Below, one piece after another: positions 28,496 through 40,748 of a stretch of 64,000 bases of DNA; position 1 is the stretch's first letter, and each line of letters starts with the position of its first letter. A program made the position numbers and the translations under genes. The stretch lies in the NCBI RefSeq assembly GCF_018155095.1, contig NZ_NAAI01000008.1, forward strand, positions 1 through 64,000. The letters are read 5' to 3'. The stretch is from Bartonella queenslandensis. Its GTDB lineage: Bacteria; Pseudomonadota; Alphaproteobacteria; Rhizobiales; Rhizobiaceae. Below the pieces are notes generated by a model, which saw only the letters and a program-made list of their open reading frames with translations, ran no database searches and was not told the DNA's origin.

Positions 28496-28845
28496 TTACA
28501 TTTTATGACAAATAGGGCAATAACCGCTATAAGGATCTTCAGTCCTATCAATTTTATAGCTGGAAAAATGCCCGAAAATGACGGAAAAATGAGTAAATAA
28601 TGTTCTTTCTATAATTGGATATTTTCAAAATCCATTAAATATTTCATTGCTTCAAGAACCGCCAAAGAACCAGCAACAACATTTACGGATCGATTCAAAG
28701 TATTCGTCTCATTTTTCTTGAGATTTTTAACAAACTCAAACGCATCGATATCGGTCACAGGCTTCTGATTCACACACGCATAACATCTGGTTTTACTTGA
28801 GATAATAAGCAGTCCAATAGCTTTCACCGTATCCACAGCAGCGTA
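28496..28845 (-). pseudogene. ThiF/MccB-like adenylyltransferase, truncated and frameshifted
   Basis: C-terminal part of an E1-like (ThiF/MoeB/MccB) enzyme that adenylylates a peptide or protein C terminus. The first zinc motif CYAC (in KTRCYACVNQKP) and the family helix VNVVAGSLAVLEAMKYL are in one frame, ending at 28609. A frameshift then exposes PIIERTLFTHF ... DPYSGYCPICHKM, with the second zinc motif CPIC, ending at 28496. The ATP-binding N-terminal two thirds are gone: an in-frame stop lies just upstream and an integrase-remnant repeat begins at about 28856. The gene order, this gene then an MFS exporter, resembles mccB-mccC. Confidence 0.7.
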
Positions 28846-28855
28846 TCACAACAAC

Positions 28856-29240
28856 ACATTGATTGATATAAAAAGTATTCATTGTTTTGCATGTCGAATG
28901 AGCATCCTGAATATTGTAAGATTCTTTCATCATATACCCTCTCATAGGTGTATCAATTTAAATCACTGATTTACCTTTCACAAGCGCAGAGGTGGCATAT
29001 GAGTCAAAACTTTACAAGCAAAGATTAAAATGCCTCTTATAAGCTATCTCAAGTATTAAGAACTATATAAGAGCAGCCCTCCCCCCAAGTGCGTGATACA
29101 AAGTGCGTGATACAGCCCCAGCTTGTGCTCTTTTATTAAACTTAAAAGATGGAGGTATTCTATAAGTTTGATAAACTTCATAAAAATTTTATCCTTATAG
29201 CATTCATCAAGGCTATCGTGAAATGGCGACCTTATTTTTT
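28856..29240 (+). repeat. Integrase-remnant repeat, copy D
   Basis: Starts ATTGATTGATATAAAAAG, with GAATATTGTAAGATTCTTTCAT and later CTCTTATAAGCTATCTCAAG, then decayed integrase sequence (AAAGATGGAGGT, TATCGTGAAATGGCG) to about 29240. It abuts the broken end of the ThiF-like pseudogene. Confidence 0.7.
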
Positions 29241-29282
29241 TAAAATAACGCGCCTCTCTTCACCTCAACCTTGTATCATTGT

Positions 29283-30524
29283 TTAACCCTGTCCAAAGCG
29301 TGTATGAATATAATCACTCAAAAGCTCTTCGAATTCTTCAGCAATGTGATCACCACGCAAGGTTTTTACTTTTTTTCCTTCGATAAAAACAGGTGCCGCT
29401 GGACTTTCACCCACGCCAGGCAATGAAATTCCAATATCAGCATGTTTTGATTCCCCGGGTCCATTGACGATACATCCCATCACAGCGACCTTTAAACTTT
29501 CAACCCCAGGATATTTTTCACGCCAAACGGGCATATTTTTGTGTAAATCCGCTTCAATTTTTTGTGCCAATTGCTGAAACACTGTCGAGGTCGTGCGACC
29601 ACATCCAGGACAAGCAGCAACAACAGGCAAAAATTGTCGAAACCCCATAACTTGCAAAAGTTCTTGCCCTACTTTTACTTCTCGTGTTCGATCCCCACCA
29701 GGTTCAGGGGTTAATGAAATGCGTATCGTATCACCAATTCCTTGCTGTAATAAAATACCCAAAGCCACTGACGAGGCGACAACCCCCTTTGTTCCCATCC
29801 CAGCTTCCGTTAATCCCAAATGAAGAGCATAATCACAACGCTCTGCCAAGGCAATATAGACAGCAATAAGATCTTGAACATCACTCACTTTAGCAGAAAG
29901 AATAATTTTATCACGCCCCAAACCTAACTCTTCTGCTAAAGCAGCCGAAAGCAAAGCTGACTGCACAACAGTTTCTCGCATCACTTCAGCCACAGATAAA
30001 GGATTTTCTTTCTGTGCATTTTCATTCATAAGCTGTGTTAACAACGCGTTATCAAGCGACCCCCAATTCACGCCAATGCGAATAGGTTTATGGTGCTGAC
30101 AAGCAATCTCAATAATTTCTGCAAACTGACGATCTTTTTTTGCACCAAACCCTACATTTCCAGGATTGATGCGATATTTTGCAAGTGCCTCAGCACACGC
30201 CGGATGCTCTGATAAAAGCTTATGGCCAATATAATGAAAATCCCCAACCAATGGAACAAAAAGTCCTAATCTTTCCAATCGCTCGCGTATTTTTGGTACA
30301 GCTGCCGCCGCTTCATCACGGTCAACAGTAATCCGAACCAATTGTGAACCTGCTTGCCAAAGAGCAGCCACTTGAGAAACAGTTGCATCAACATCAGCAG
30401 TATCTGTATTCGTCATTGACTGTACAACGATCGGGTTCTGCCCCCCAACCATCACATCACCAACAGCAACACCAACAGAGCGACGACGCTCAAGAGGTTT
30501 CGACAAAGAATAGGTCGTGCTCAT
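29283..30524 (-). CDS. ispG: 4-hydroxy-3-methylbut-2-enyl diphosphate synthase
   Basis: Iron-sulfur enzyme of the MEP pathway (GcpE) that reduces 2-C-methylerythritol cyclodiphosphate to HMBPP. It has 413 residues from the ATG following GAGGACTTG; one codon earlier is a [19 protein letters not shown] is the N-terminal signature. The cluster cysteines lie in [10 protein letters not shown] and [11 protein letters not shown]. It is a monocistronic minus-strand gene flanked by integrase-remnant repeats on both sides. It feeds IPP/DMAPP to IspA. Confidence 0.96.
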   Translation of the reverse strand: MSTTYSLSKPLERRRSVGVAVGDVMVGGQNPIVVQSMTNTDTADVDATVSQVAALWQAGSQLVRITVDRDEAAAAVPKIRERLERLGLFVPLVGDFHYIGHKLLSEHPACAEALAKYRINPGNVGFGAKKDRQFAEIIEIACQHHKPIRIGVNWGSLDNALLTQLMNENAQKENPLSVAEVMRETVVQSALLSAALAEELGLGRDKIILSAKVSDVQDLIAVYIALAERCDYALHLGLTEAGMGTKGVVASSVALGILLQQGIGDTIRISLTPEPGGDRTREVKVGQELLQVMGFRQFLPVVAACPGCGRTTSTVFQQLAQKIEADLHKNMPVWREKYPGVESLKVAVMGCIVNGPGESKHADIGISLPGVGESPAAPVFIEGKKVKTLRGDHIAEEFEELLSDYIHTRFGQG

Positions 30525-30925
30525 CAAGTCCTCAAATTTTTAAAACCTGCACTATCAATCATCATTTACATCGACCTCCTCCGCGCCTCAAAAGACGAAA
30601 ACGACACCCTCCATAAATCTTAACAGATTGCTTTAAGTTTCACCTGTTACTCCCTGATGCAATTCAGCTCATAAGAGAGATTCATTTTACAGATACCTCG
30701 GATAAGTCCTAACAGTCCTGTTCACCTTCACACTTTTACACTTGGTTGCTTCAAAAAGAAACTGAAATCAGACAGAGATAAAACTCTATTTTTAAGTTGC
30801 ATACCTATACCTTACATCAAAGTCATCGAAGAAGAATATTTTACAACACAATAGATAACGCTTATGAAAGTACAATTTTAAAAAATGTAAAAAAGCGCAC
30901 GAAATATATCATCAAATTAAGACAA
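30525..30925. other. Spacer upstream of ispG
   Basis: 400 bp presumed to hold the ispG promoter. I see no gene, repeat or hairpin of note. Confidence 0.4.
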
Positions 30926-31190
30926 CATATTGATTTATAATCATTTATTTTACAAATTTGACGAGAAGCCGAAACATCGTAAGCTTCTCTCATTTCAGAT
31001 CTGTTCATCATCAATCAAAACCATCCCCCTTCCAGATCACCAGCAACCATGGAGATAAAAATGAAAAAAGTGAAAATTCTTGGAAGAACTGTCTCCAAAA
31101 GCGATCACAACACTTTGAAATAAGCATAAGAACTTTGAAACAAGCACAAGAAAATGAAACGACCAACTTGATACCTTTATGAAATAAAGA
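30926..31190 (+). repeat. Integrase-remnant repeat, copy E
   Basis: Leader only: ATTGATTTATAATCATTTAT, then ACATCGTAAGCTTCTCTCATTTC and ATCAATCAAAACCA. The coding part is nearly erased; a LKQAQE-like codon stretch at about 31137 may be the last trace. The rest of the spacer to 31450 shows nothing. Confidence 0.6.
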
Positions 31191-31450
31191 TGAGGATACG
31201 CAACGCGCTTGATAGCCTTTACAAGGGATTATTCTTTGCAGGAGATTTTACCCTATATCCTTCACATCCCTCATCATGAAATGAACACGAACTCGCTAAG
31301 AAAATTCTTATTAAACCCAAACGCTTAATTTTCCCCCCATCCCCAAGCAGCATAATCAATGCAACTTTTCAAATTTTAAGCCGTTATAGCAAAACCCCAA
31401 ACATAATTCTAACGATCATGCAACAATTTAATAGATGAAGGAGTCTACAG

Positions 31451-31738
31451 ATGTATCTGTTTTCAACCAACGCCAAAAATGCTAAAATCAAAAAACGTAT
31501 TGCACAATTAAAAAGAGAGCTCGTCCCCGTAAATCACTGGAGTTCTCAAAATAATAGCTTTGAAAACATTTCTGAACTATTGAACACGTGGAAACAAAAG
31601 GGTCGTCACGCACTTTACCATCTCAACGAACATGCAACAGAATTAAAGAAAAAAGCGAAAGAAAACCCTAAAAAAACCCTCGCACTAGCTGCTGGAGTTA
31701 TTTTGGCAAGCTTCTTGCTGATCCGCAAAAATTACTAA
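31451..31738 (+). CDS. DUF883-like inner-membrane-anchored small protein
   Basis: 95-residue protein with a charged, helical N-terminal part (IKKRIAQLKRELVPV ... YHLNEHATELKKKAKENPKK) and one C-terminal membrane helix (TLALAAGVILASFLLI) ending RKNY. This layout matches the YqjD/ElaB (DUF883) type, which bind ribosomes at the membrane in stationary phase in E. coli. GGAG lies at ideal distance from the ATG and a terminator follows. Exact function here is unknown. Confidence 0.75.
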   Translation: MYLFSTNAKNAKIKKRIAQLKRELVPVNHWSSQNNSFENISELLNTWKQKGRHALYHLNEHATELKKKAKENPKKTLALAAGVILASFLLIRKNY

Positions 31739-31760
31739 TACCAATAACTTCCCACTTTTA

Positions 31761-31788
31761 ATGCCCGACTCAAAGCGGGCATTTTTTT
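31761..31788 (+). terminator. Terminator after the DUF883-like gene
   Basis: ATGCCCG/CGGGCAT stem with loop ACTCAAAG, followed by seven T residues. Confidence 0.9.
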
Positions 31789-32203
31789 CATCACTGATAA
31801 AGCACAATACTTATACGTTCTTCCCCTTAACTGTACGTCTTCTAATCTCGTCAAAGGATAAATTTTCTACCTCATCAGTCTATCATCCAGCTTTTCATTA
31901 GCACAACACCCTCTTTCCACGCATGGCGCGCCCCACACCAACACACCTCAAAGAAGACTGTTGCGAGGAACGATAGCAAAACCTCATCAATCCCCCTTCT
32001 ATTGAAGTTATGTCAAAAAAATGAAAGTGATTAAAAAGGCATGCGCTTTAATGTTCTTTAGAACATTATTTTACATCATGATAAATGAGAATTTTAACAG
32101 CTTTAAGAGATGTATCATAACAAACCAAACGAAATCTTCTAAAGTGAACGCCCACTTGCTATAAGAAAATGGTATAAAAATTAAACTCAAAAAACCCAAA
32201 ATT
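31789..32203. other. Spacer downstream of the EmrAB-like genes
   Basis: No gene. One feature is a short inverted repeat AATGTTCT-TT-AGAACATT at 32050-32067, without the T-run needed for a terminator of the minus-strand operon. Confidence 0.4.
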
Positions 32204-33211
32204 TTACCCTCCAGAATCGACCCGCTGCGAAGTATCCACATACGTAACCACAGACATCCCAGGAATGAGCTTTTCAACCCCTTCCTGACCAGGATCTAAA
32301 GCAATACGTACCGAAATACGTTGCGCAATTTTAATAAAATTACCAATCGTTGTATCCGTTTTTAATAATGAAAACTCTGAGCCTGTTGCTGGAGCAAAAC
32401 GAACCACACGCCCTGTTAATTTTTTATTGTTCAATGCATCAACAGAAAAAACAACCGGTTGTCCCACACGCATCTGAGAAAGTTGCGTTTCTTTATAATT
32501 AGCAATAATCCAAATATCATCAGAAATCACGGAAACCAATTGCGTTCCCGGCATAACATATTGCCCTACTCTAGCGCCAACCAATCCGATATAGCCTGTT
32601 CGAGGCGATAAAATCTTTGTATGATCGAGATTAAGTTTTGCCAACTCAACACTCACCTTTGCTCCTGCAACTTCTGACTGTAAACTTTGCCGTTCAAGAT
32701 TTAATTGTTTTTGCAATTGTCGTTTTGTTTCCAGTGCCGCCAAGAGTTGTGAAATAGGACGCGAAACAGAACTTGCTGCATCACTAAAGCCTAACTTTTT
32801 ACTATTAGGAACCACATTAGAGAATGCTCGTGAACGCGCTAATTCTGCTTCTGCAGCATTAACTTCTCCCTGTAAAATCTGAGCTTGCAATTCAATACTA
32901 GCTAATTTTGCATTTTTTGAATCGAGAACAGCCTGTGCTCGTGCAAGCTGCTGACGCAAAAGAGAATCATCAAGCTCAAAGAGCAGCATTCCCTTTTCAA
33001 CGCGTTGATAATCTTGCACATAAATCCGTGCGATTACCCCAGAGATCTGCGAACTCACCAGAGTAACATTGCCCTTAATGGAAGCGTTATCCGTCATCTG
33101 AATGTTACTCACAAAAGGAGGAAGTCTCCAAGCCCACAAAATCAGTAAAACACCCATAATACCCGACAGGAATGCAATAATCGTAGCTTTTGACCGTAAC
33201 GCTTTTATCAT
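32204..33211 (-). CDS. EmrA-like membrane fusion protein (HlyD family)
   Basis: Periplasmic adaptor of an MFS-type efflux system, 335 residues from the ATG giving MIKALRSK (a GTG three codons earlier is open). There is one N-terminal membrane helix (ATIIAFLSGIMGVLLILWA). The lipoyl-like half motif (NVTLVSSQISGVIARIYVQD) follows, then a long coiled-coil hairpin (LARAQAVLDSKNAKLASIEL) and the second lipoyl half (TKILSPRTGYIGLVGARVG). It lies 24 bp after the MFS pump gene on the same strand. An outer-membrane partner is not in this operon. Confidence 0.9.
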   Translation of the reverse strand: MIKALRSKATIIAFLSGIMGVLLILWAWRLPPFVSNIQMTDNASIKGNVTLVSSQISGVIARIYVQDYQRVEKGMLLFELDDSLLRQQLARAQAVLDSKNAKLASIELQAQILQGEVNAAEAELARSRAFSNVVPNSKKLGFSDAASSVSRPISQLLAALETKRQLQKQLNLERQSLQSEVAGAKVSVELAKLNLDHTKILSPRTGYIGLVGARVGQYVMPGTQLVSVISDDIWIIANYKETQLSQMRVGQPVVFSVDALNNKKLTGRVVRFAPATGSEFSLLKTDTTIGNFIKIAQRISVRIALDPGQEGVEKLIPGMSVVTYVDTSQRVDSGG

Positions 33212-33235
33212 TTTTTGCACCCCTCTTCTATGGCA

Positions 33236-34867
33236 TCACTTTTTTTCTAATGCACGCATAGAGCATGACTTAACAACCATTGTGACAAGAAAAACAACGA
33301 ATACAGCCATTGAAATATAAAAATAAAGCCGAAAAACGTCATCATAGGCAAAAATATTTGCTGTTAATTTAAATTTCTCTATCAACAGAGAAGTGCCCTG
33401 CTCACTCCCAAAGCTATGGGGAACAAAAGCACCATAAGAAGGCGAAAATAAAGTATTCATCTCACCAGAAATAAGCGGATCAGTCACAACAATATTTTGT
33501 GTTAAGGACTCAAAGTTTTTATGGGCAAAATAAAACTGTAGGCTTCCAAAAAAAGCTGATCCCATCAATCCCCCAGTGACTTGCGTTAGCAAAAAAACAG
33601 CAATAAAACTCAAAACATAACGCGGCCCTCGCTCACCAGCGATCACAAACCCTTTGAAAAGAGCAGGAGGCAAAAAAAGTGCATAACTAAAACTCACCAA
33701 CCCTTGGCTCAACATCATATCTTTAGGCAACGTTAAATGATTGACACGACTATCTAAATAAGCACCAAGTGCCAAACACCCCAAAGATAACAAATAAAAA
33801 TAATCCTCACGCCCCGCCCGTAAAAAAAAGACACAAACAGCCCCCCCTAACAGAATCCCCAATATCACCGCAAAATACATGGGCGCCATCTCACGATTAA
33901 GCAAACCAAAAAGATTAAAAAACCCTACGGGTAAACTTGACCTCTCTAACAAGAAAACGTGAAAGATAAATAAAATAAAAACAGATTGGACCATCTCTTT
34001 ACTGAAAATCCAACGCAGATCAATCAACGGTTTTTCTCTATTAAGCTCAATCATAATAGCAATAGCCAAAGAGAAAATAGCAAGCGCGAGCCCCCAACCA
34101 ATCCATGACGCTTCATACCACCAATATAATATGCCAACAGACATAATCACGGCATTGAGCCCAAGACCAAGAGCAATCAAACCATAGCTTATCCAATCTA
34201 ACTTTTGAATAACCTTACTGCGAACCACGGGTGTAAGAGGCAAAGTATAGATACAGACCAAACTGATAAGCACCAATCCCATTTCCAACGCTGAAAGACT
34301 GGAAAACCCACCATTTTCTAGCAAATCAGGAGAAATCAAACGAGATAAAGGTGCTGCTAAAGCCGCATTCATATAATTCAAACTAAGACCAACAGTAAAC
34401 TTCTTTGCTGGAGCAAAAGCCTCCATCATATAAAGCAACGCAAGCGAGGCCAAAGGGGCGGCCGCAATCCCAGCAAAAAAACGAATAATCAACGCAGAAC
34501 GCAAATCGGTCACAAAGAGTTGCAACGCACAAACCAAAACGAAGCCAAGGATTGACAGTTCAGCAAAAGCACGTAATCCAAATTGATAGCGGATCTTAAT
34601 CAACATAATCGCCACACTTACATTTGGCGCCATATAGGCTGCGACCAACCATGTCGTCTCAGCTAAAGTTGCATGAAAATCTCCGGTCAGATGGACGATA
34701 TTAGACTGAACAATATTAGCCCCTAAGCCATAAGCCCATTGCAAAATAAGAGAAGCAAAAATATAAACAAAACATTTCGGCAAAGGTCCCGCAAAAACAC
34801 GACCAGGACGAGGAAAAGGTTTTCCGCCCCTCTTGGCAGACACAACCGTACTTTTTTTTCCGCTCAT
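33236..34867 (-). CDS. EmrB-like MFS drug exporter (DHA2 family, 14 helices)
   Basis: Proton-driven exporter of 543 residues with about 14 predicted membrane segments. The N-terminal helices include TTWLVAAYMAPNVSVAIMLI, the DHA2-type segment. A basic cytoplasmic N terminus (MSGKKSTVVSAKRGGKPFPR) precedes helix 1. AGGAAAAGG precedes the ATG. It is followed by the EmrA-like adaptor, so the pair should form an inner-membrane pump plus adaptor. Substrate unknown. Confidence 0.88.
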   Translation of the reverse strand: MSGKKSTVVSAKRGGKPFPRPGRVFAGPLPKCFVYIFASLILQWAYGLGANIVQSNIVHLTGDFHATLAETTWLVAAYMAPNVSVAIMLIKIRYQFGLRAFAELSILGFVLVCALQLFVTDLRSALIIRFFAGIAAAPLASLALLYMMEAFAPAKKFTVGLSLNYMNAALAAPLSRLISPDLLENGGFSSLSALEMGLVLISLVCIYTLPLTPVVRSKVIQKLDWISYGLIALGLGLNAVIMSVGILYWWYEASWIGWGLALAIFSLAIAIMIELNREKPLIDLRWIFSKEMVQSVFILFIFHVFLLERSSLPVGFFNLFGLLNREMAPMYFAVILGILLGGAVCVFFLRAGREDYFYLLSLGCLALGAYLDSRVNHLTLPKDMMLSQGLVSFSYALFLPPALFKGFVIAGERGPRYVLSFIAVFLLTQVTGGLMGSAFFGSLQFYFAHKNFESLTQNIVVTDPLISGEMNTLFSPSYGAFVPHSFGSEQGTSLLIEKFKLTANIFAYDDVFRLYFYISMAVFVVFLVTMVVKSCSMRALEKK

Positions 34868-34891
34868 GTCACCTTTTCCTGTATACCCCTG

Positions 34892-35320
34892 CTACGCTTC
34901 TATCAACGAAGAACCATCAGCTGACAATTGCTGGAAAAAAGCCTCGATTTTGGGATTGTCCTCATCACTCGTTCCCCCCTTTAAGGTTGCTTGAACCTGC
35001 AAAATCTGCTGTTCTAATACATCAAAAGAAAGATGCTCAACAGCGACAACATTCTCTACCAATAAAGAGCAGCCCGAAAAGGTAATATTTGCAACACCAC
35101 CGCAAACAGCAAATAACTTTTCTTCCGCAGAAGTGCGAACACGAACACTCCCCAACACAACGCTCGCCACCAAGGGAGCATGATGTGCCATAACGGTCAA
35201 AGAACCTGAAGCTGAAGGAAGAACAACAGACACAACCTGCTCTGAAAACACAATCTTTTCAGGCGACACAAGCTCAAACAAAAAATGCTCTTCTCTATTG
35301 TTTTCCACAAAAGTCTCCAC
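34892..35320 (-). CDS. atpC: ATP synthase F1 subunit epsilon
   Basis: Central-stalk subunit of F1, 142 residues. The N-terminal beta sandwich shows LFELVSPEKIVFSEQVVSVV and GSLTVMAHHAPLVASVVLG. The C-terminal helical part (VLEQQILQVQATLKGG) is short, as in alphaproteobacteria. It is the last gene of atpHAGDC; the gap from atpD is 113 bp. Confidence 0.94.
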   Translation of the reverse strand: METFVENNREEHFLFELVSPEKIVFSEQVVSVVLPSASGSLTVMAHHAPLVASVVLGSVRVRTSAEEKLFAVCGGVANITFSGCSLLVENVVAVEHLSFDVLEQQILQVQATLKGGTSDEDNPKIEAFFQQLSADGSSLIEA

Positions 35321-35433
35321 AACACCTGATAGAAGGACTCGCCGCCTTCCTTAACACCTTATCTTTTCCAACAACTTGCCCTTTTTAATGACAAATATTC
35401 ATGACAGATTTCTCTTTAACAAGAAACTTCCAA

Positions 35434-37047
<1,614 letters not shown>

Positions 37048-37060
37048 TTACCTTTTCCAT

Positions 37061-37987
37061 TTAAAGCGCTTCAGCGCCCGCAATAATTTCGATCAATTCT
37101 GTCGTAATTTGTGCTTGACGTTGACGATTATAAGCCACCGTCAATTTATTAATCATTTCACCCGCATTGCGTGATGCATTGTCCATAGCTGTCATCTTTG
37201 CCCCCATTTCACCCGCAACATTTTCAAGTAAAGCCCGAAAGATTTGCACTGAAAGATTGCGTGGCACAAGGGCCTCTAAAAGAGAAGCAGCATCAGGTTC
37301 GTACTCATAAACAATTGTCTCATGAACAACCGGCTGTGAACTTTTGCTTGTCTCTTTCGGCTCCACAACATCTGTTTCCTCAACAATTGCTTTTGGAGCC
37401 CCCATTGGGATCAAGCCAAAAGCTGTTGGACGCTGATTAATTACGGAAACAAATTCAGAGTAAAACAACGTACAAACATCGAAAGCGCCTTCATTGAACA
37501 AATCAACAATACGTTGACTAATCATCATCGCCTCTGCAAAACCAATTCGTTTTACAGCATGTAAATCAATGTGATCAATGATTAAGCTTTTGTAATCACG
37601 TGATAAAATATCTGCACCTTTTTTGCCCACAGTGATAATTTTTACAATTTTACCAGCGGCCAACAGCGCTTTAATCTGCTCACGGGCACGACGAGCAATT
37701 TGCACATTAAAAGCCCCACATAGACCGCGCTCAGCAGTACACACCACCAAGAGATGCACATCATCGCGCCCCGTACCACGCATAAGAGCCGGAGCATCAA
37801 TACCATCCACATCAGCAGCAACACTGGTTAAAATATCAGCCATCCTCTTCGCGTAAGGGCGCGCCGATTGCGCTGCCTCTTGCGCACGATGCAACCTTGC
37901 TGCCGCAACCATCTGCATAGCTTTGGTAATTTTCTGTGTTGCTTTAACCGAAGCGATACGGTCTCTAAGATCCTTTAATGAGGCCAT
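37061..37987 (-). CDS. atpG: ATP synthase F1 subunit gamma
   Basis: Rotor shaft of F1, 308 residues. The N-terminal helix [20 protein letters not shown] and C-terminal helix ([20 protein letters not shown]) are the conserved coiled coil. [10 protein letters not shown] is also conserved. It is slightly longer than the usual ~290 because of an acidic insert near residues 205-230 ([17 protein letters not shown]). Located between atpA and atpD, 16 bp from the next start. Confidence 0.96.
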   Translation of the reverse strand: MASLKDLRDRIASVKATQKITKAMQMVAAARLHRAQEAAQSARPYAKRMADILTSVAADVDGIDAPALMRGTGRDDVHLLVVCTAERGLCGAFNVQIARRAREQIKALLAAGKIVKIITVGKKGADILSRDYKSLIIDHIDLHAVKRIGFAEAMMISQRIVDLFNEGAFDVCTLFYSEFVSVINQRPTAFGLIPMGAPKAIVEETDVVEPKETSKSSQPVVHETIVYEYEPDAASLLEALVPRNLSVQIFRALLENVAGEMGAKMTAMDNASRNAGEMINKLTVAYNRQRQAQITTELIEIIAGAEAL

Positions 37988-38007
37988 TCAAGCATTCCAT
38001 CAATTCA

Positions 38008-39543
38008 TCACGAAAAATTTTTCGCATAAGTGTTAAGGACAGTGATCAACTTATCTTTCAGTTCATCTGTTATCTGCTTTTGCTCAGCAATTGCTTTTAA
38101 GAGATCTTGATAATCACTCCGCAAAAGCACTAAAAGCCCCTGCTCAAACCGCGCGACATCAGAAACTGCTAGAGAATCAAGATAGCCATTTACACCCGCG
38201 AAAATAACCACCACCTGTTCTTCCGTTTTGAGTGGAGAAAATTGTGGCTGCTTCAAAAGTTCTGTCAATCGAGCTCCCCGATTTAACAGACGCTGGGTCG
38301 ATGCATCCAAATCAGAACCAAACTGGGCAAAAGCTGCCATTTCGCGATATTGTGCCAATTCACCTTTAATCGAGCCGGCAACCTGTTTCATTGCCTTAAT
38401 TTGTGCTGCCGAACCAACACGCGATACGGAAAGTCCCACATTTACAGCAGGACGAATCCCCTGATAAAACAAATTGGTTTCTAGGAAAATTTGCCCATCT
38501 GTAATCGAAATCACATTTGTAGGAATATAAGCCGAAACATCATTTGCTTGCGTTTCAATGACTGGCAAAGCTGTTAAAGATCCTGATCCATTTTCTGCAT
38601 TAAGCTTTGCCGCCCGTTCTAAAAGACGCGAATGCAAATAGAAAACATCTCCCGGATAAGCTTCACGCCCGGGTGGACGACGTAACAAAAGAGACATTTG
38701 ACGATAAGCCACCGCTTGTTTTGACAAGTCATCATAACCGATCAAAGCATGTTGCCCATTATCACGAAAATATTCACCCATAGCACATCCAGCAAGCGGA
38801 GCGATAAATTGCAGCGGTGCCGGATCAGAAGCGGTCGCGGCAACAATAATAGAATATTCCAGAGCTCCACGTTCTTCCAAAACTTTAACGAATTGTGCCA
38901 CCGTTGAACGTTTTTGACCGATCGCCACATAAATACAATAAACTTTATCTTGCTCTCGTTCAGCTCCTTTTTCATGAAAAGGTTTCTGGTTTAAAAATGT
39001 ATCGAGCAAAATCGCGGTTTTTCCTGTTTGGCGATCACCAATCACCAATTCACGCTGTCCTCGTCCAATCGGGATGAGCGCATCAATAGCTTTTAATCCA
39101 GTCGACATTGGCTCATGCACAGACTGACGCGGAATAATCGCGGGCGCCTTAACATCAACACGACGACGCTCTGTTTCCTTAAGAGGTCCCTTACCATCTA
39201 TAGGGTTTCCAAGTGCATCGACCACACGTCCAAGCAAAGCGGGTCCCACAGGGACATCCACAATAGCTCCCAATCGCTTTACACAATCCCCTTCACGAAT
39301 ATCGCGATCTGAGCCAAAAATGACCACACCGACATTATCGACTTCCAAATTGAGCGCCATACCGCGCACACCATTTGGAAAAGCAACCATTTCCCCAGCT
39401 TGAACATTATCCAAACCATAAACGCGAGCGATACCATCCCCCACAGAGAGGACCCAACCAATTTCTGAAACCTCAGCTTTTTGGTCAAAGTTTTTGATTT
39501 GCTCTTTTAGAATTTTTGAAATTTCAGATGGTCTAATATCCAT
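38008..39543 (-). CDS. atpA: ATP synthase F1 subunit alpha
   Basis: Non-catalytic nucleotide-binding F1 subunit, 511 residues. Walker A is [26 protein letters not shown]-type signature is seen as [20 protein letters not shown]. The ATG shares one base with the stop of atpH, indicating translational coupling. Confidence 0.97.
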   Translation of the reverse strand: MDIRPSEISKILKEQIKNFDQKAEVSEIGWVLSVGDGIARVYGLDNVQAGEMVAFPNGVRGMALNLEVDNVGVVIFGSDRDIREGDCVKRLGAIVDVPVGPALLGRVVDALGNPIDGKGPLKETERRRVDVKAPAIIPRQSVHEPMSTGLKAIDALIPIGRGQRELVIGDRQTGKTAILLDTFLNQKPFHEKGAEREQDKVYCIYVAIGQKRSTVAQFVKVLEERGALEYSIIVAATASDPAPLQFIAPLAGCAMGEYFRDNGQHALIGYDDLSKQAVAYRQMSLLLRRPPGREAYPGDVFYLHSRLLERAAKLNAENGSGSLTALPVIETQANDVSAYIPTNVISITDGQIFLETNLFYQGIRPAVNVGLSVSRVGSAAQIKAMKQVAGSIKGELAQYREMAAFAQFGSDLDASTQRLLNRGARLTELLKQPQFSPLKTEEQVVVIFAGVNGYLDSLAVSDVARFEQGLLVLLRSDYQDLLKAIAEQKQITDELKDKLITVLNTYAKNFS

Positions 39544-40127
39544 CAGCTGACCTCTTTTTTCAATGCAAGCTTAAGTGAAGACAATTTTGTTAAAAGAGAC
39601 GTATCAATTTGAAACGCCCCGACACGAATGATTAATCCACCAAGAATTGTTGGATCCACAATAATATGTAGCAAAACTTTTCCCCCAATGACACCTTCCA
39701 AAGTCTCACACAACTCTTGTTTTTGTTGAGAACTTAAGGGGCGAGCAGAAACAATTTGTGCAGTAACTTGCCTTCGAGCGCGTGCAACACAACGCTGAAA
39801 AGCATGGAGAATACCAAATACAGCATTAAGCCTATGATTTGCTGCGATAACGCGTAAAAAATTACCAACAATCTGCCCTGCTTCTTTATCAGTAAATTTG
39901 ATGTTTTCACAAACAGATTGTATCACCTTAATTTGCTCTTTGACTGAAAAGAACGGACTGAGCACGAAGCGTTTTAAATCTTCATTTTGCTCTAAGACAA
40001 ACAAAAAATCTTCCACTGCCTTTTCAATCTTTTCAACGTTTCCTGCTTCTTGAACGCAATTAAAAAACGCTTGCGCATAACGTTGATCTACCAACGGCAG
40101 CGGTATGAGAGAAAATGAATCCGACAC
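39543..40127 (-). CDS. atpH: ATP synthase F1 subunit delta
   Basis: Peripheral-stalk subunit joining F1 to F0, 194 residues. The N-terminal helical domain begins [19 protein letters not shown]. The C-terminal segment [20 protein letters not shown] followed by [19 protein letters not shown] is the family signature. First gene of the F1 operon. The F0 genes are elsewhere, as usual in Hyphomicrobiales. Confidence 0.95.
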   Translation of the reverse strand: MSDSFSLIPLPLVDQRYAQAFFNCVQEAGNVEKIEKAVEDFLFVLEQNEDLKRFVLSPFFSVKEQIKVIQSVCENIKFTDKEAGQIVGNFLRVIAANHRLNAVFGILHAFQRCVARARRQVTAQIVSARPLSSQQKQELCETLEGVIGGKVLLHIIVDPTILGGLIIRVGAFQIDTSLLTKLSSLKLALKKEVS

Positions 40128-40470
40128 GAAATACCGCCTCTTTTCCTTGAGCGACTCTCTGATAGTTATCAGATTATAATGAAACAGACATTCCCAATTT
40201 TAAGAATCTTCTTCTTAAAACCTAGAACGAAAACCATTCGGTTTCTAGCATAGACATAGCCGACTCGCAACACCACAAATCGCTGCTTTTTAAAAATTTT
40301 AAATAAAATATTCAAAATATTTTTGAAAAAGATTTTTTTAATCGGCGTGATAGCGTCACGATTTTTTTTATGCTTCTTTTTAACATTCTCTGAAAAAAAT
40401 TCTCTCTCAATGTTTCTTTAAAAGTTCTTTGCCGTTAGAAAAGCTTTAGTAAGAAACGAGAAGCGAGAAG
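40128..40470. other. Upstream region of the atp operon
   Basis: Non-coding, AT-rich. Should contain the atpH promoter. A weak inverted repeat and T-runs are present, but no gene. Confidence 0.4.
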
Positions 40471-40584
40471 CGACTGCGACTGCGACTGCGACTGCGACTG
40501 CGACTGCGACTGCGACTGCGACTGCGACTGCGACTGCGACTGCGACTGCGACTGCGACTGCGACTGCGACTGCGACTGCGACTG
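40471..40584. repeat. Hexanucleotide microsatellite (CGACTG)x19
   Basis: Nineteen perfect tandem copies of CGACTG, 114 bp, with no interruption. It is non-coding, about 345 bp upstream of the atpH start, and preceded by a short AGAAGCGAGAAGCG stretch. Perfect copies imply recent or ongoing slippage. Confidence 0.98.
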
Positions 40585-40748
40585 AAAAATCTGTTATTTC
40601 AAATAGATAATCAAGAAGTGATAATGGATATCCCCTTAAAATTAAGAAAAATTATCCTTTTGCTTTAAATACCCACTCTTTTTAAAATATTTCAATAAGT
40701 ATATTGTCCAAATATATTGTTTTGTGAAAACACTTTTAAGCATAAAAT

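Noticed and set aside
40471-40584. Hexamer array considered as a coding repeat or CRISPR
   Set aside because: No start/stop context or flanking protein-like sequence, and no spacers between units.
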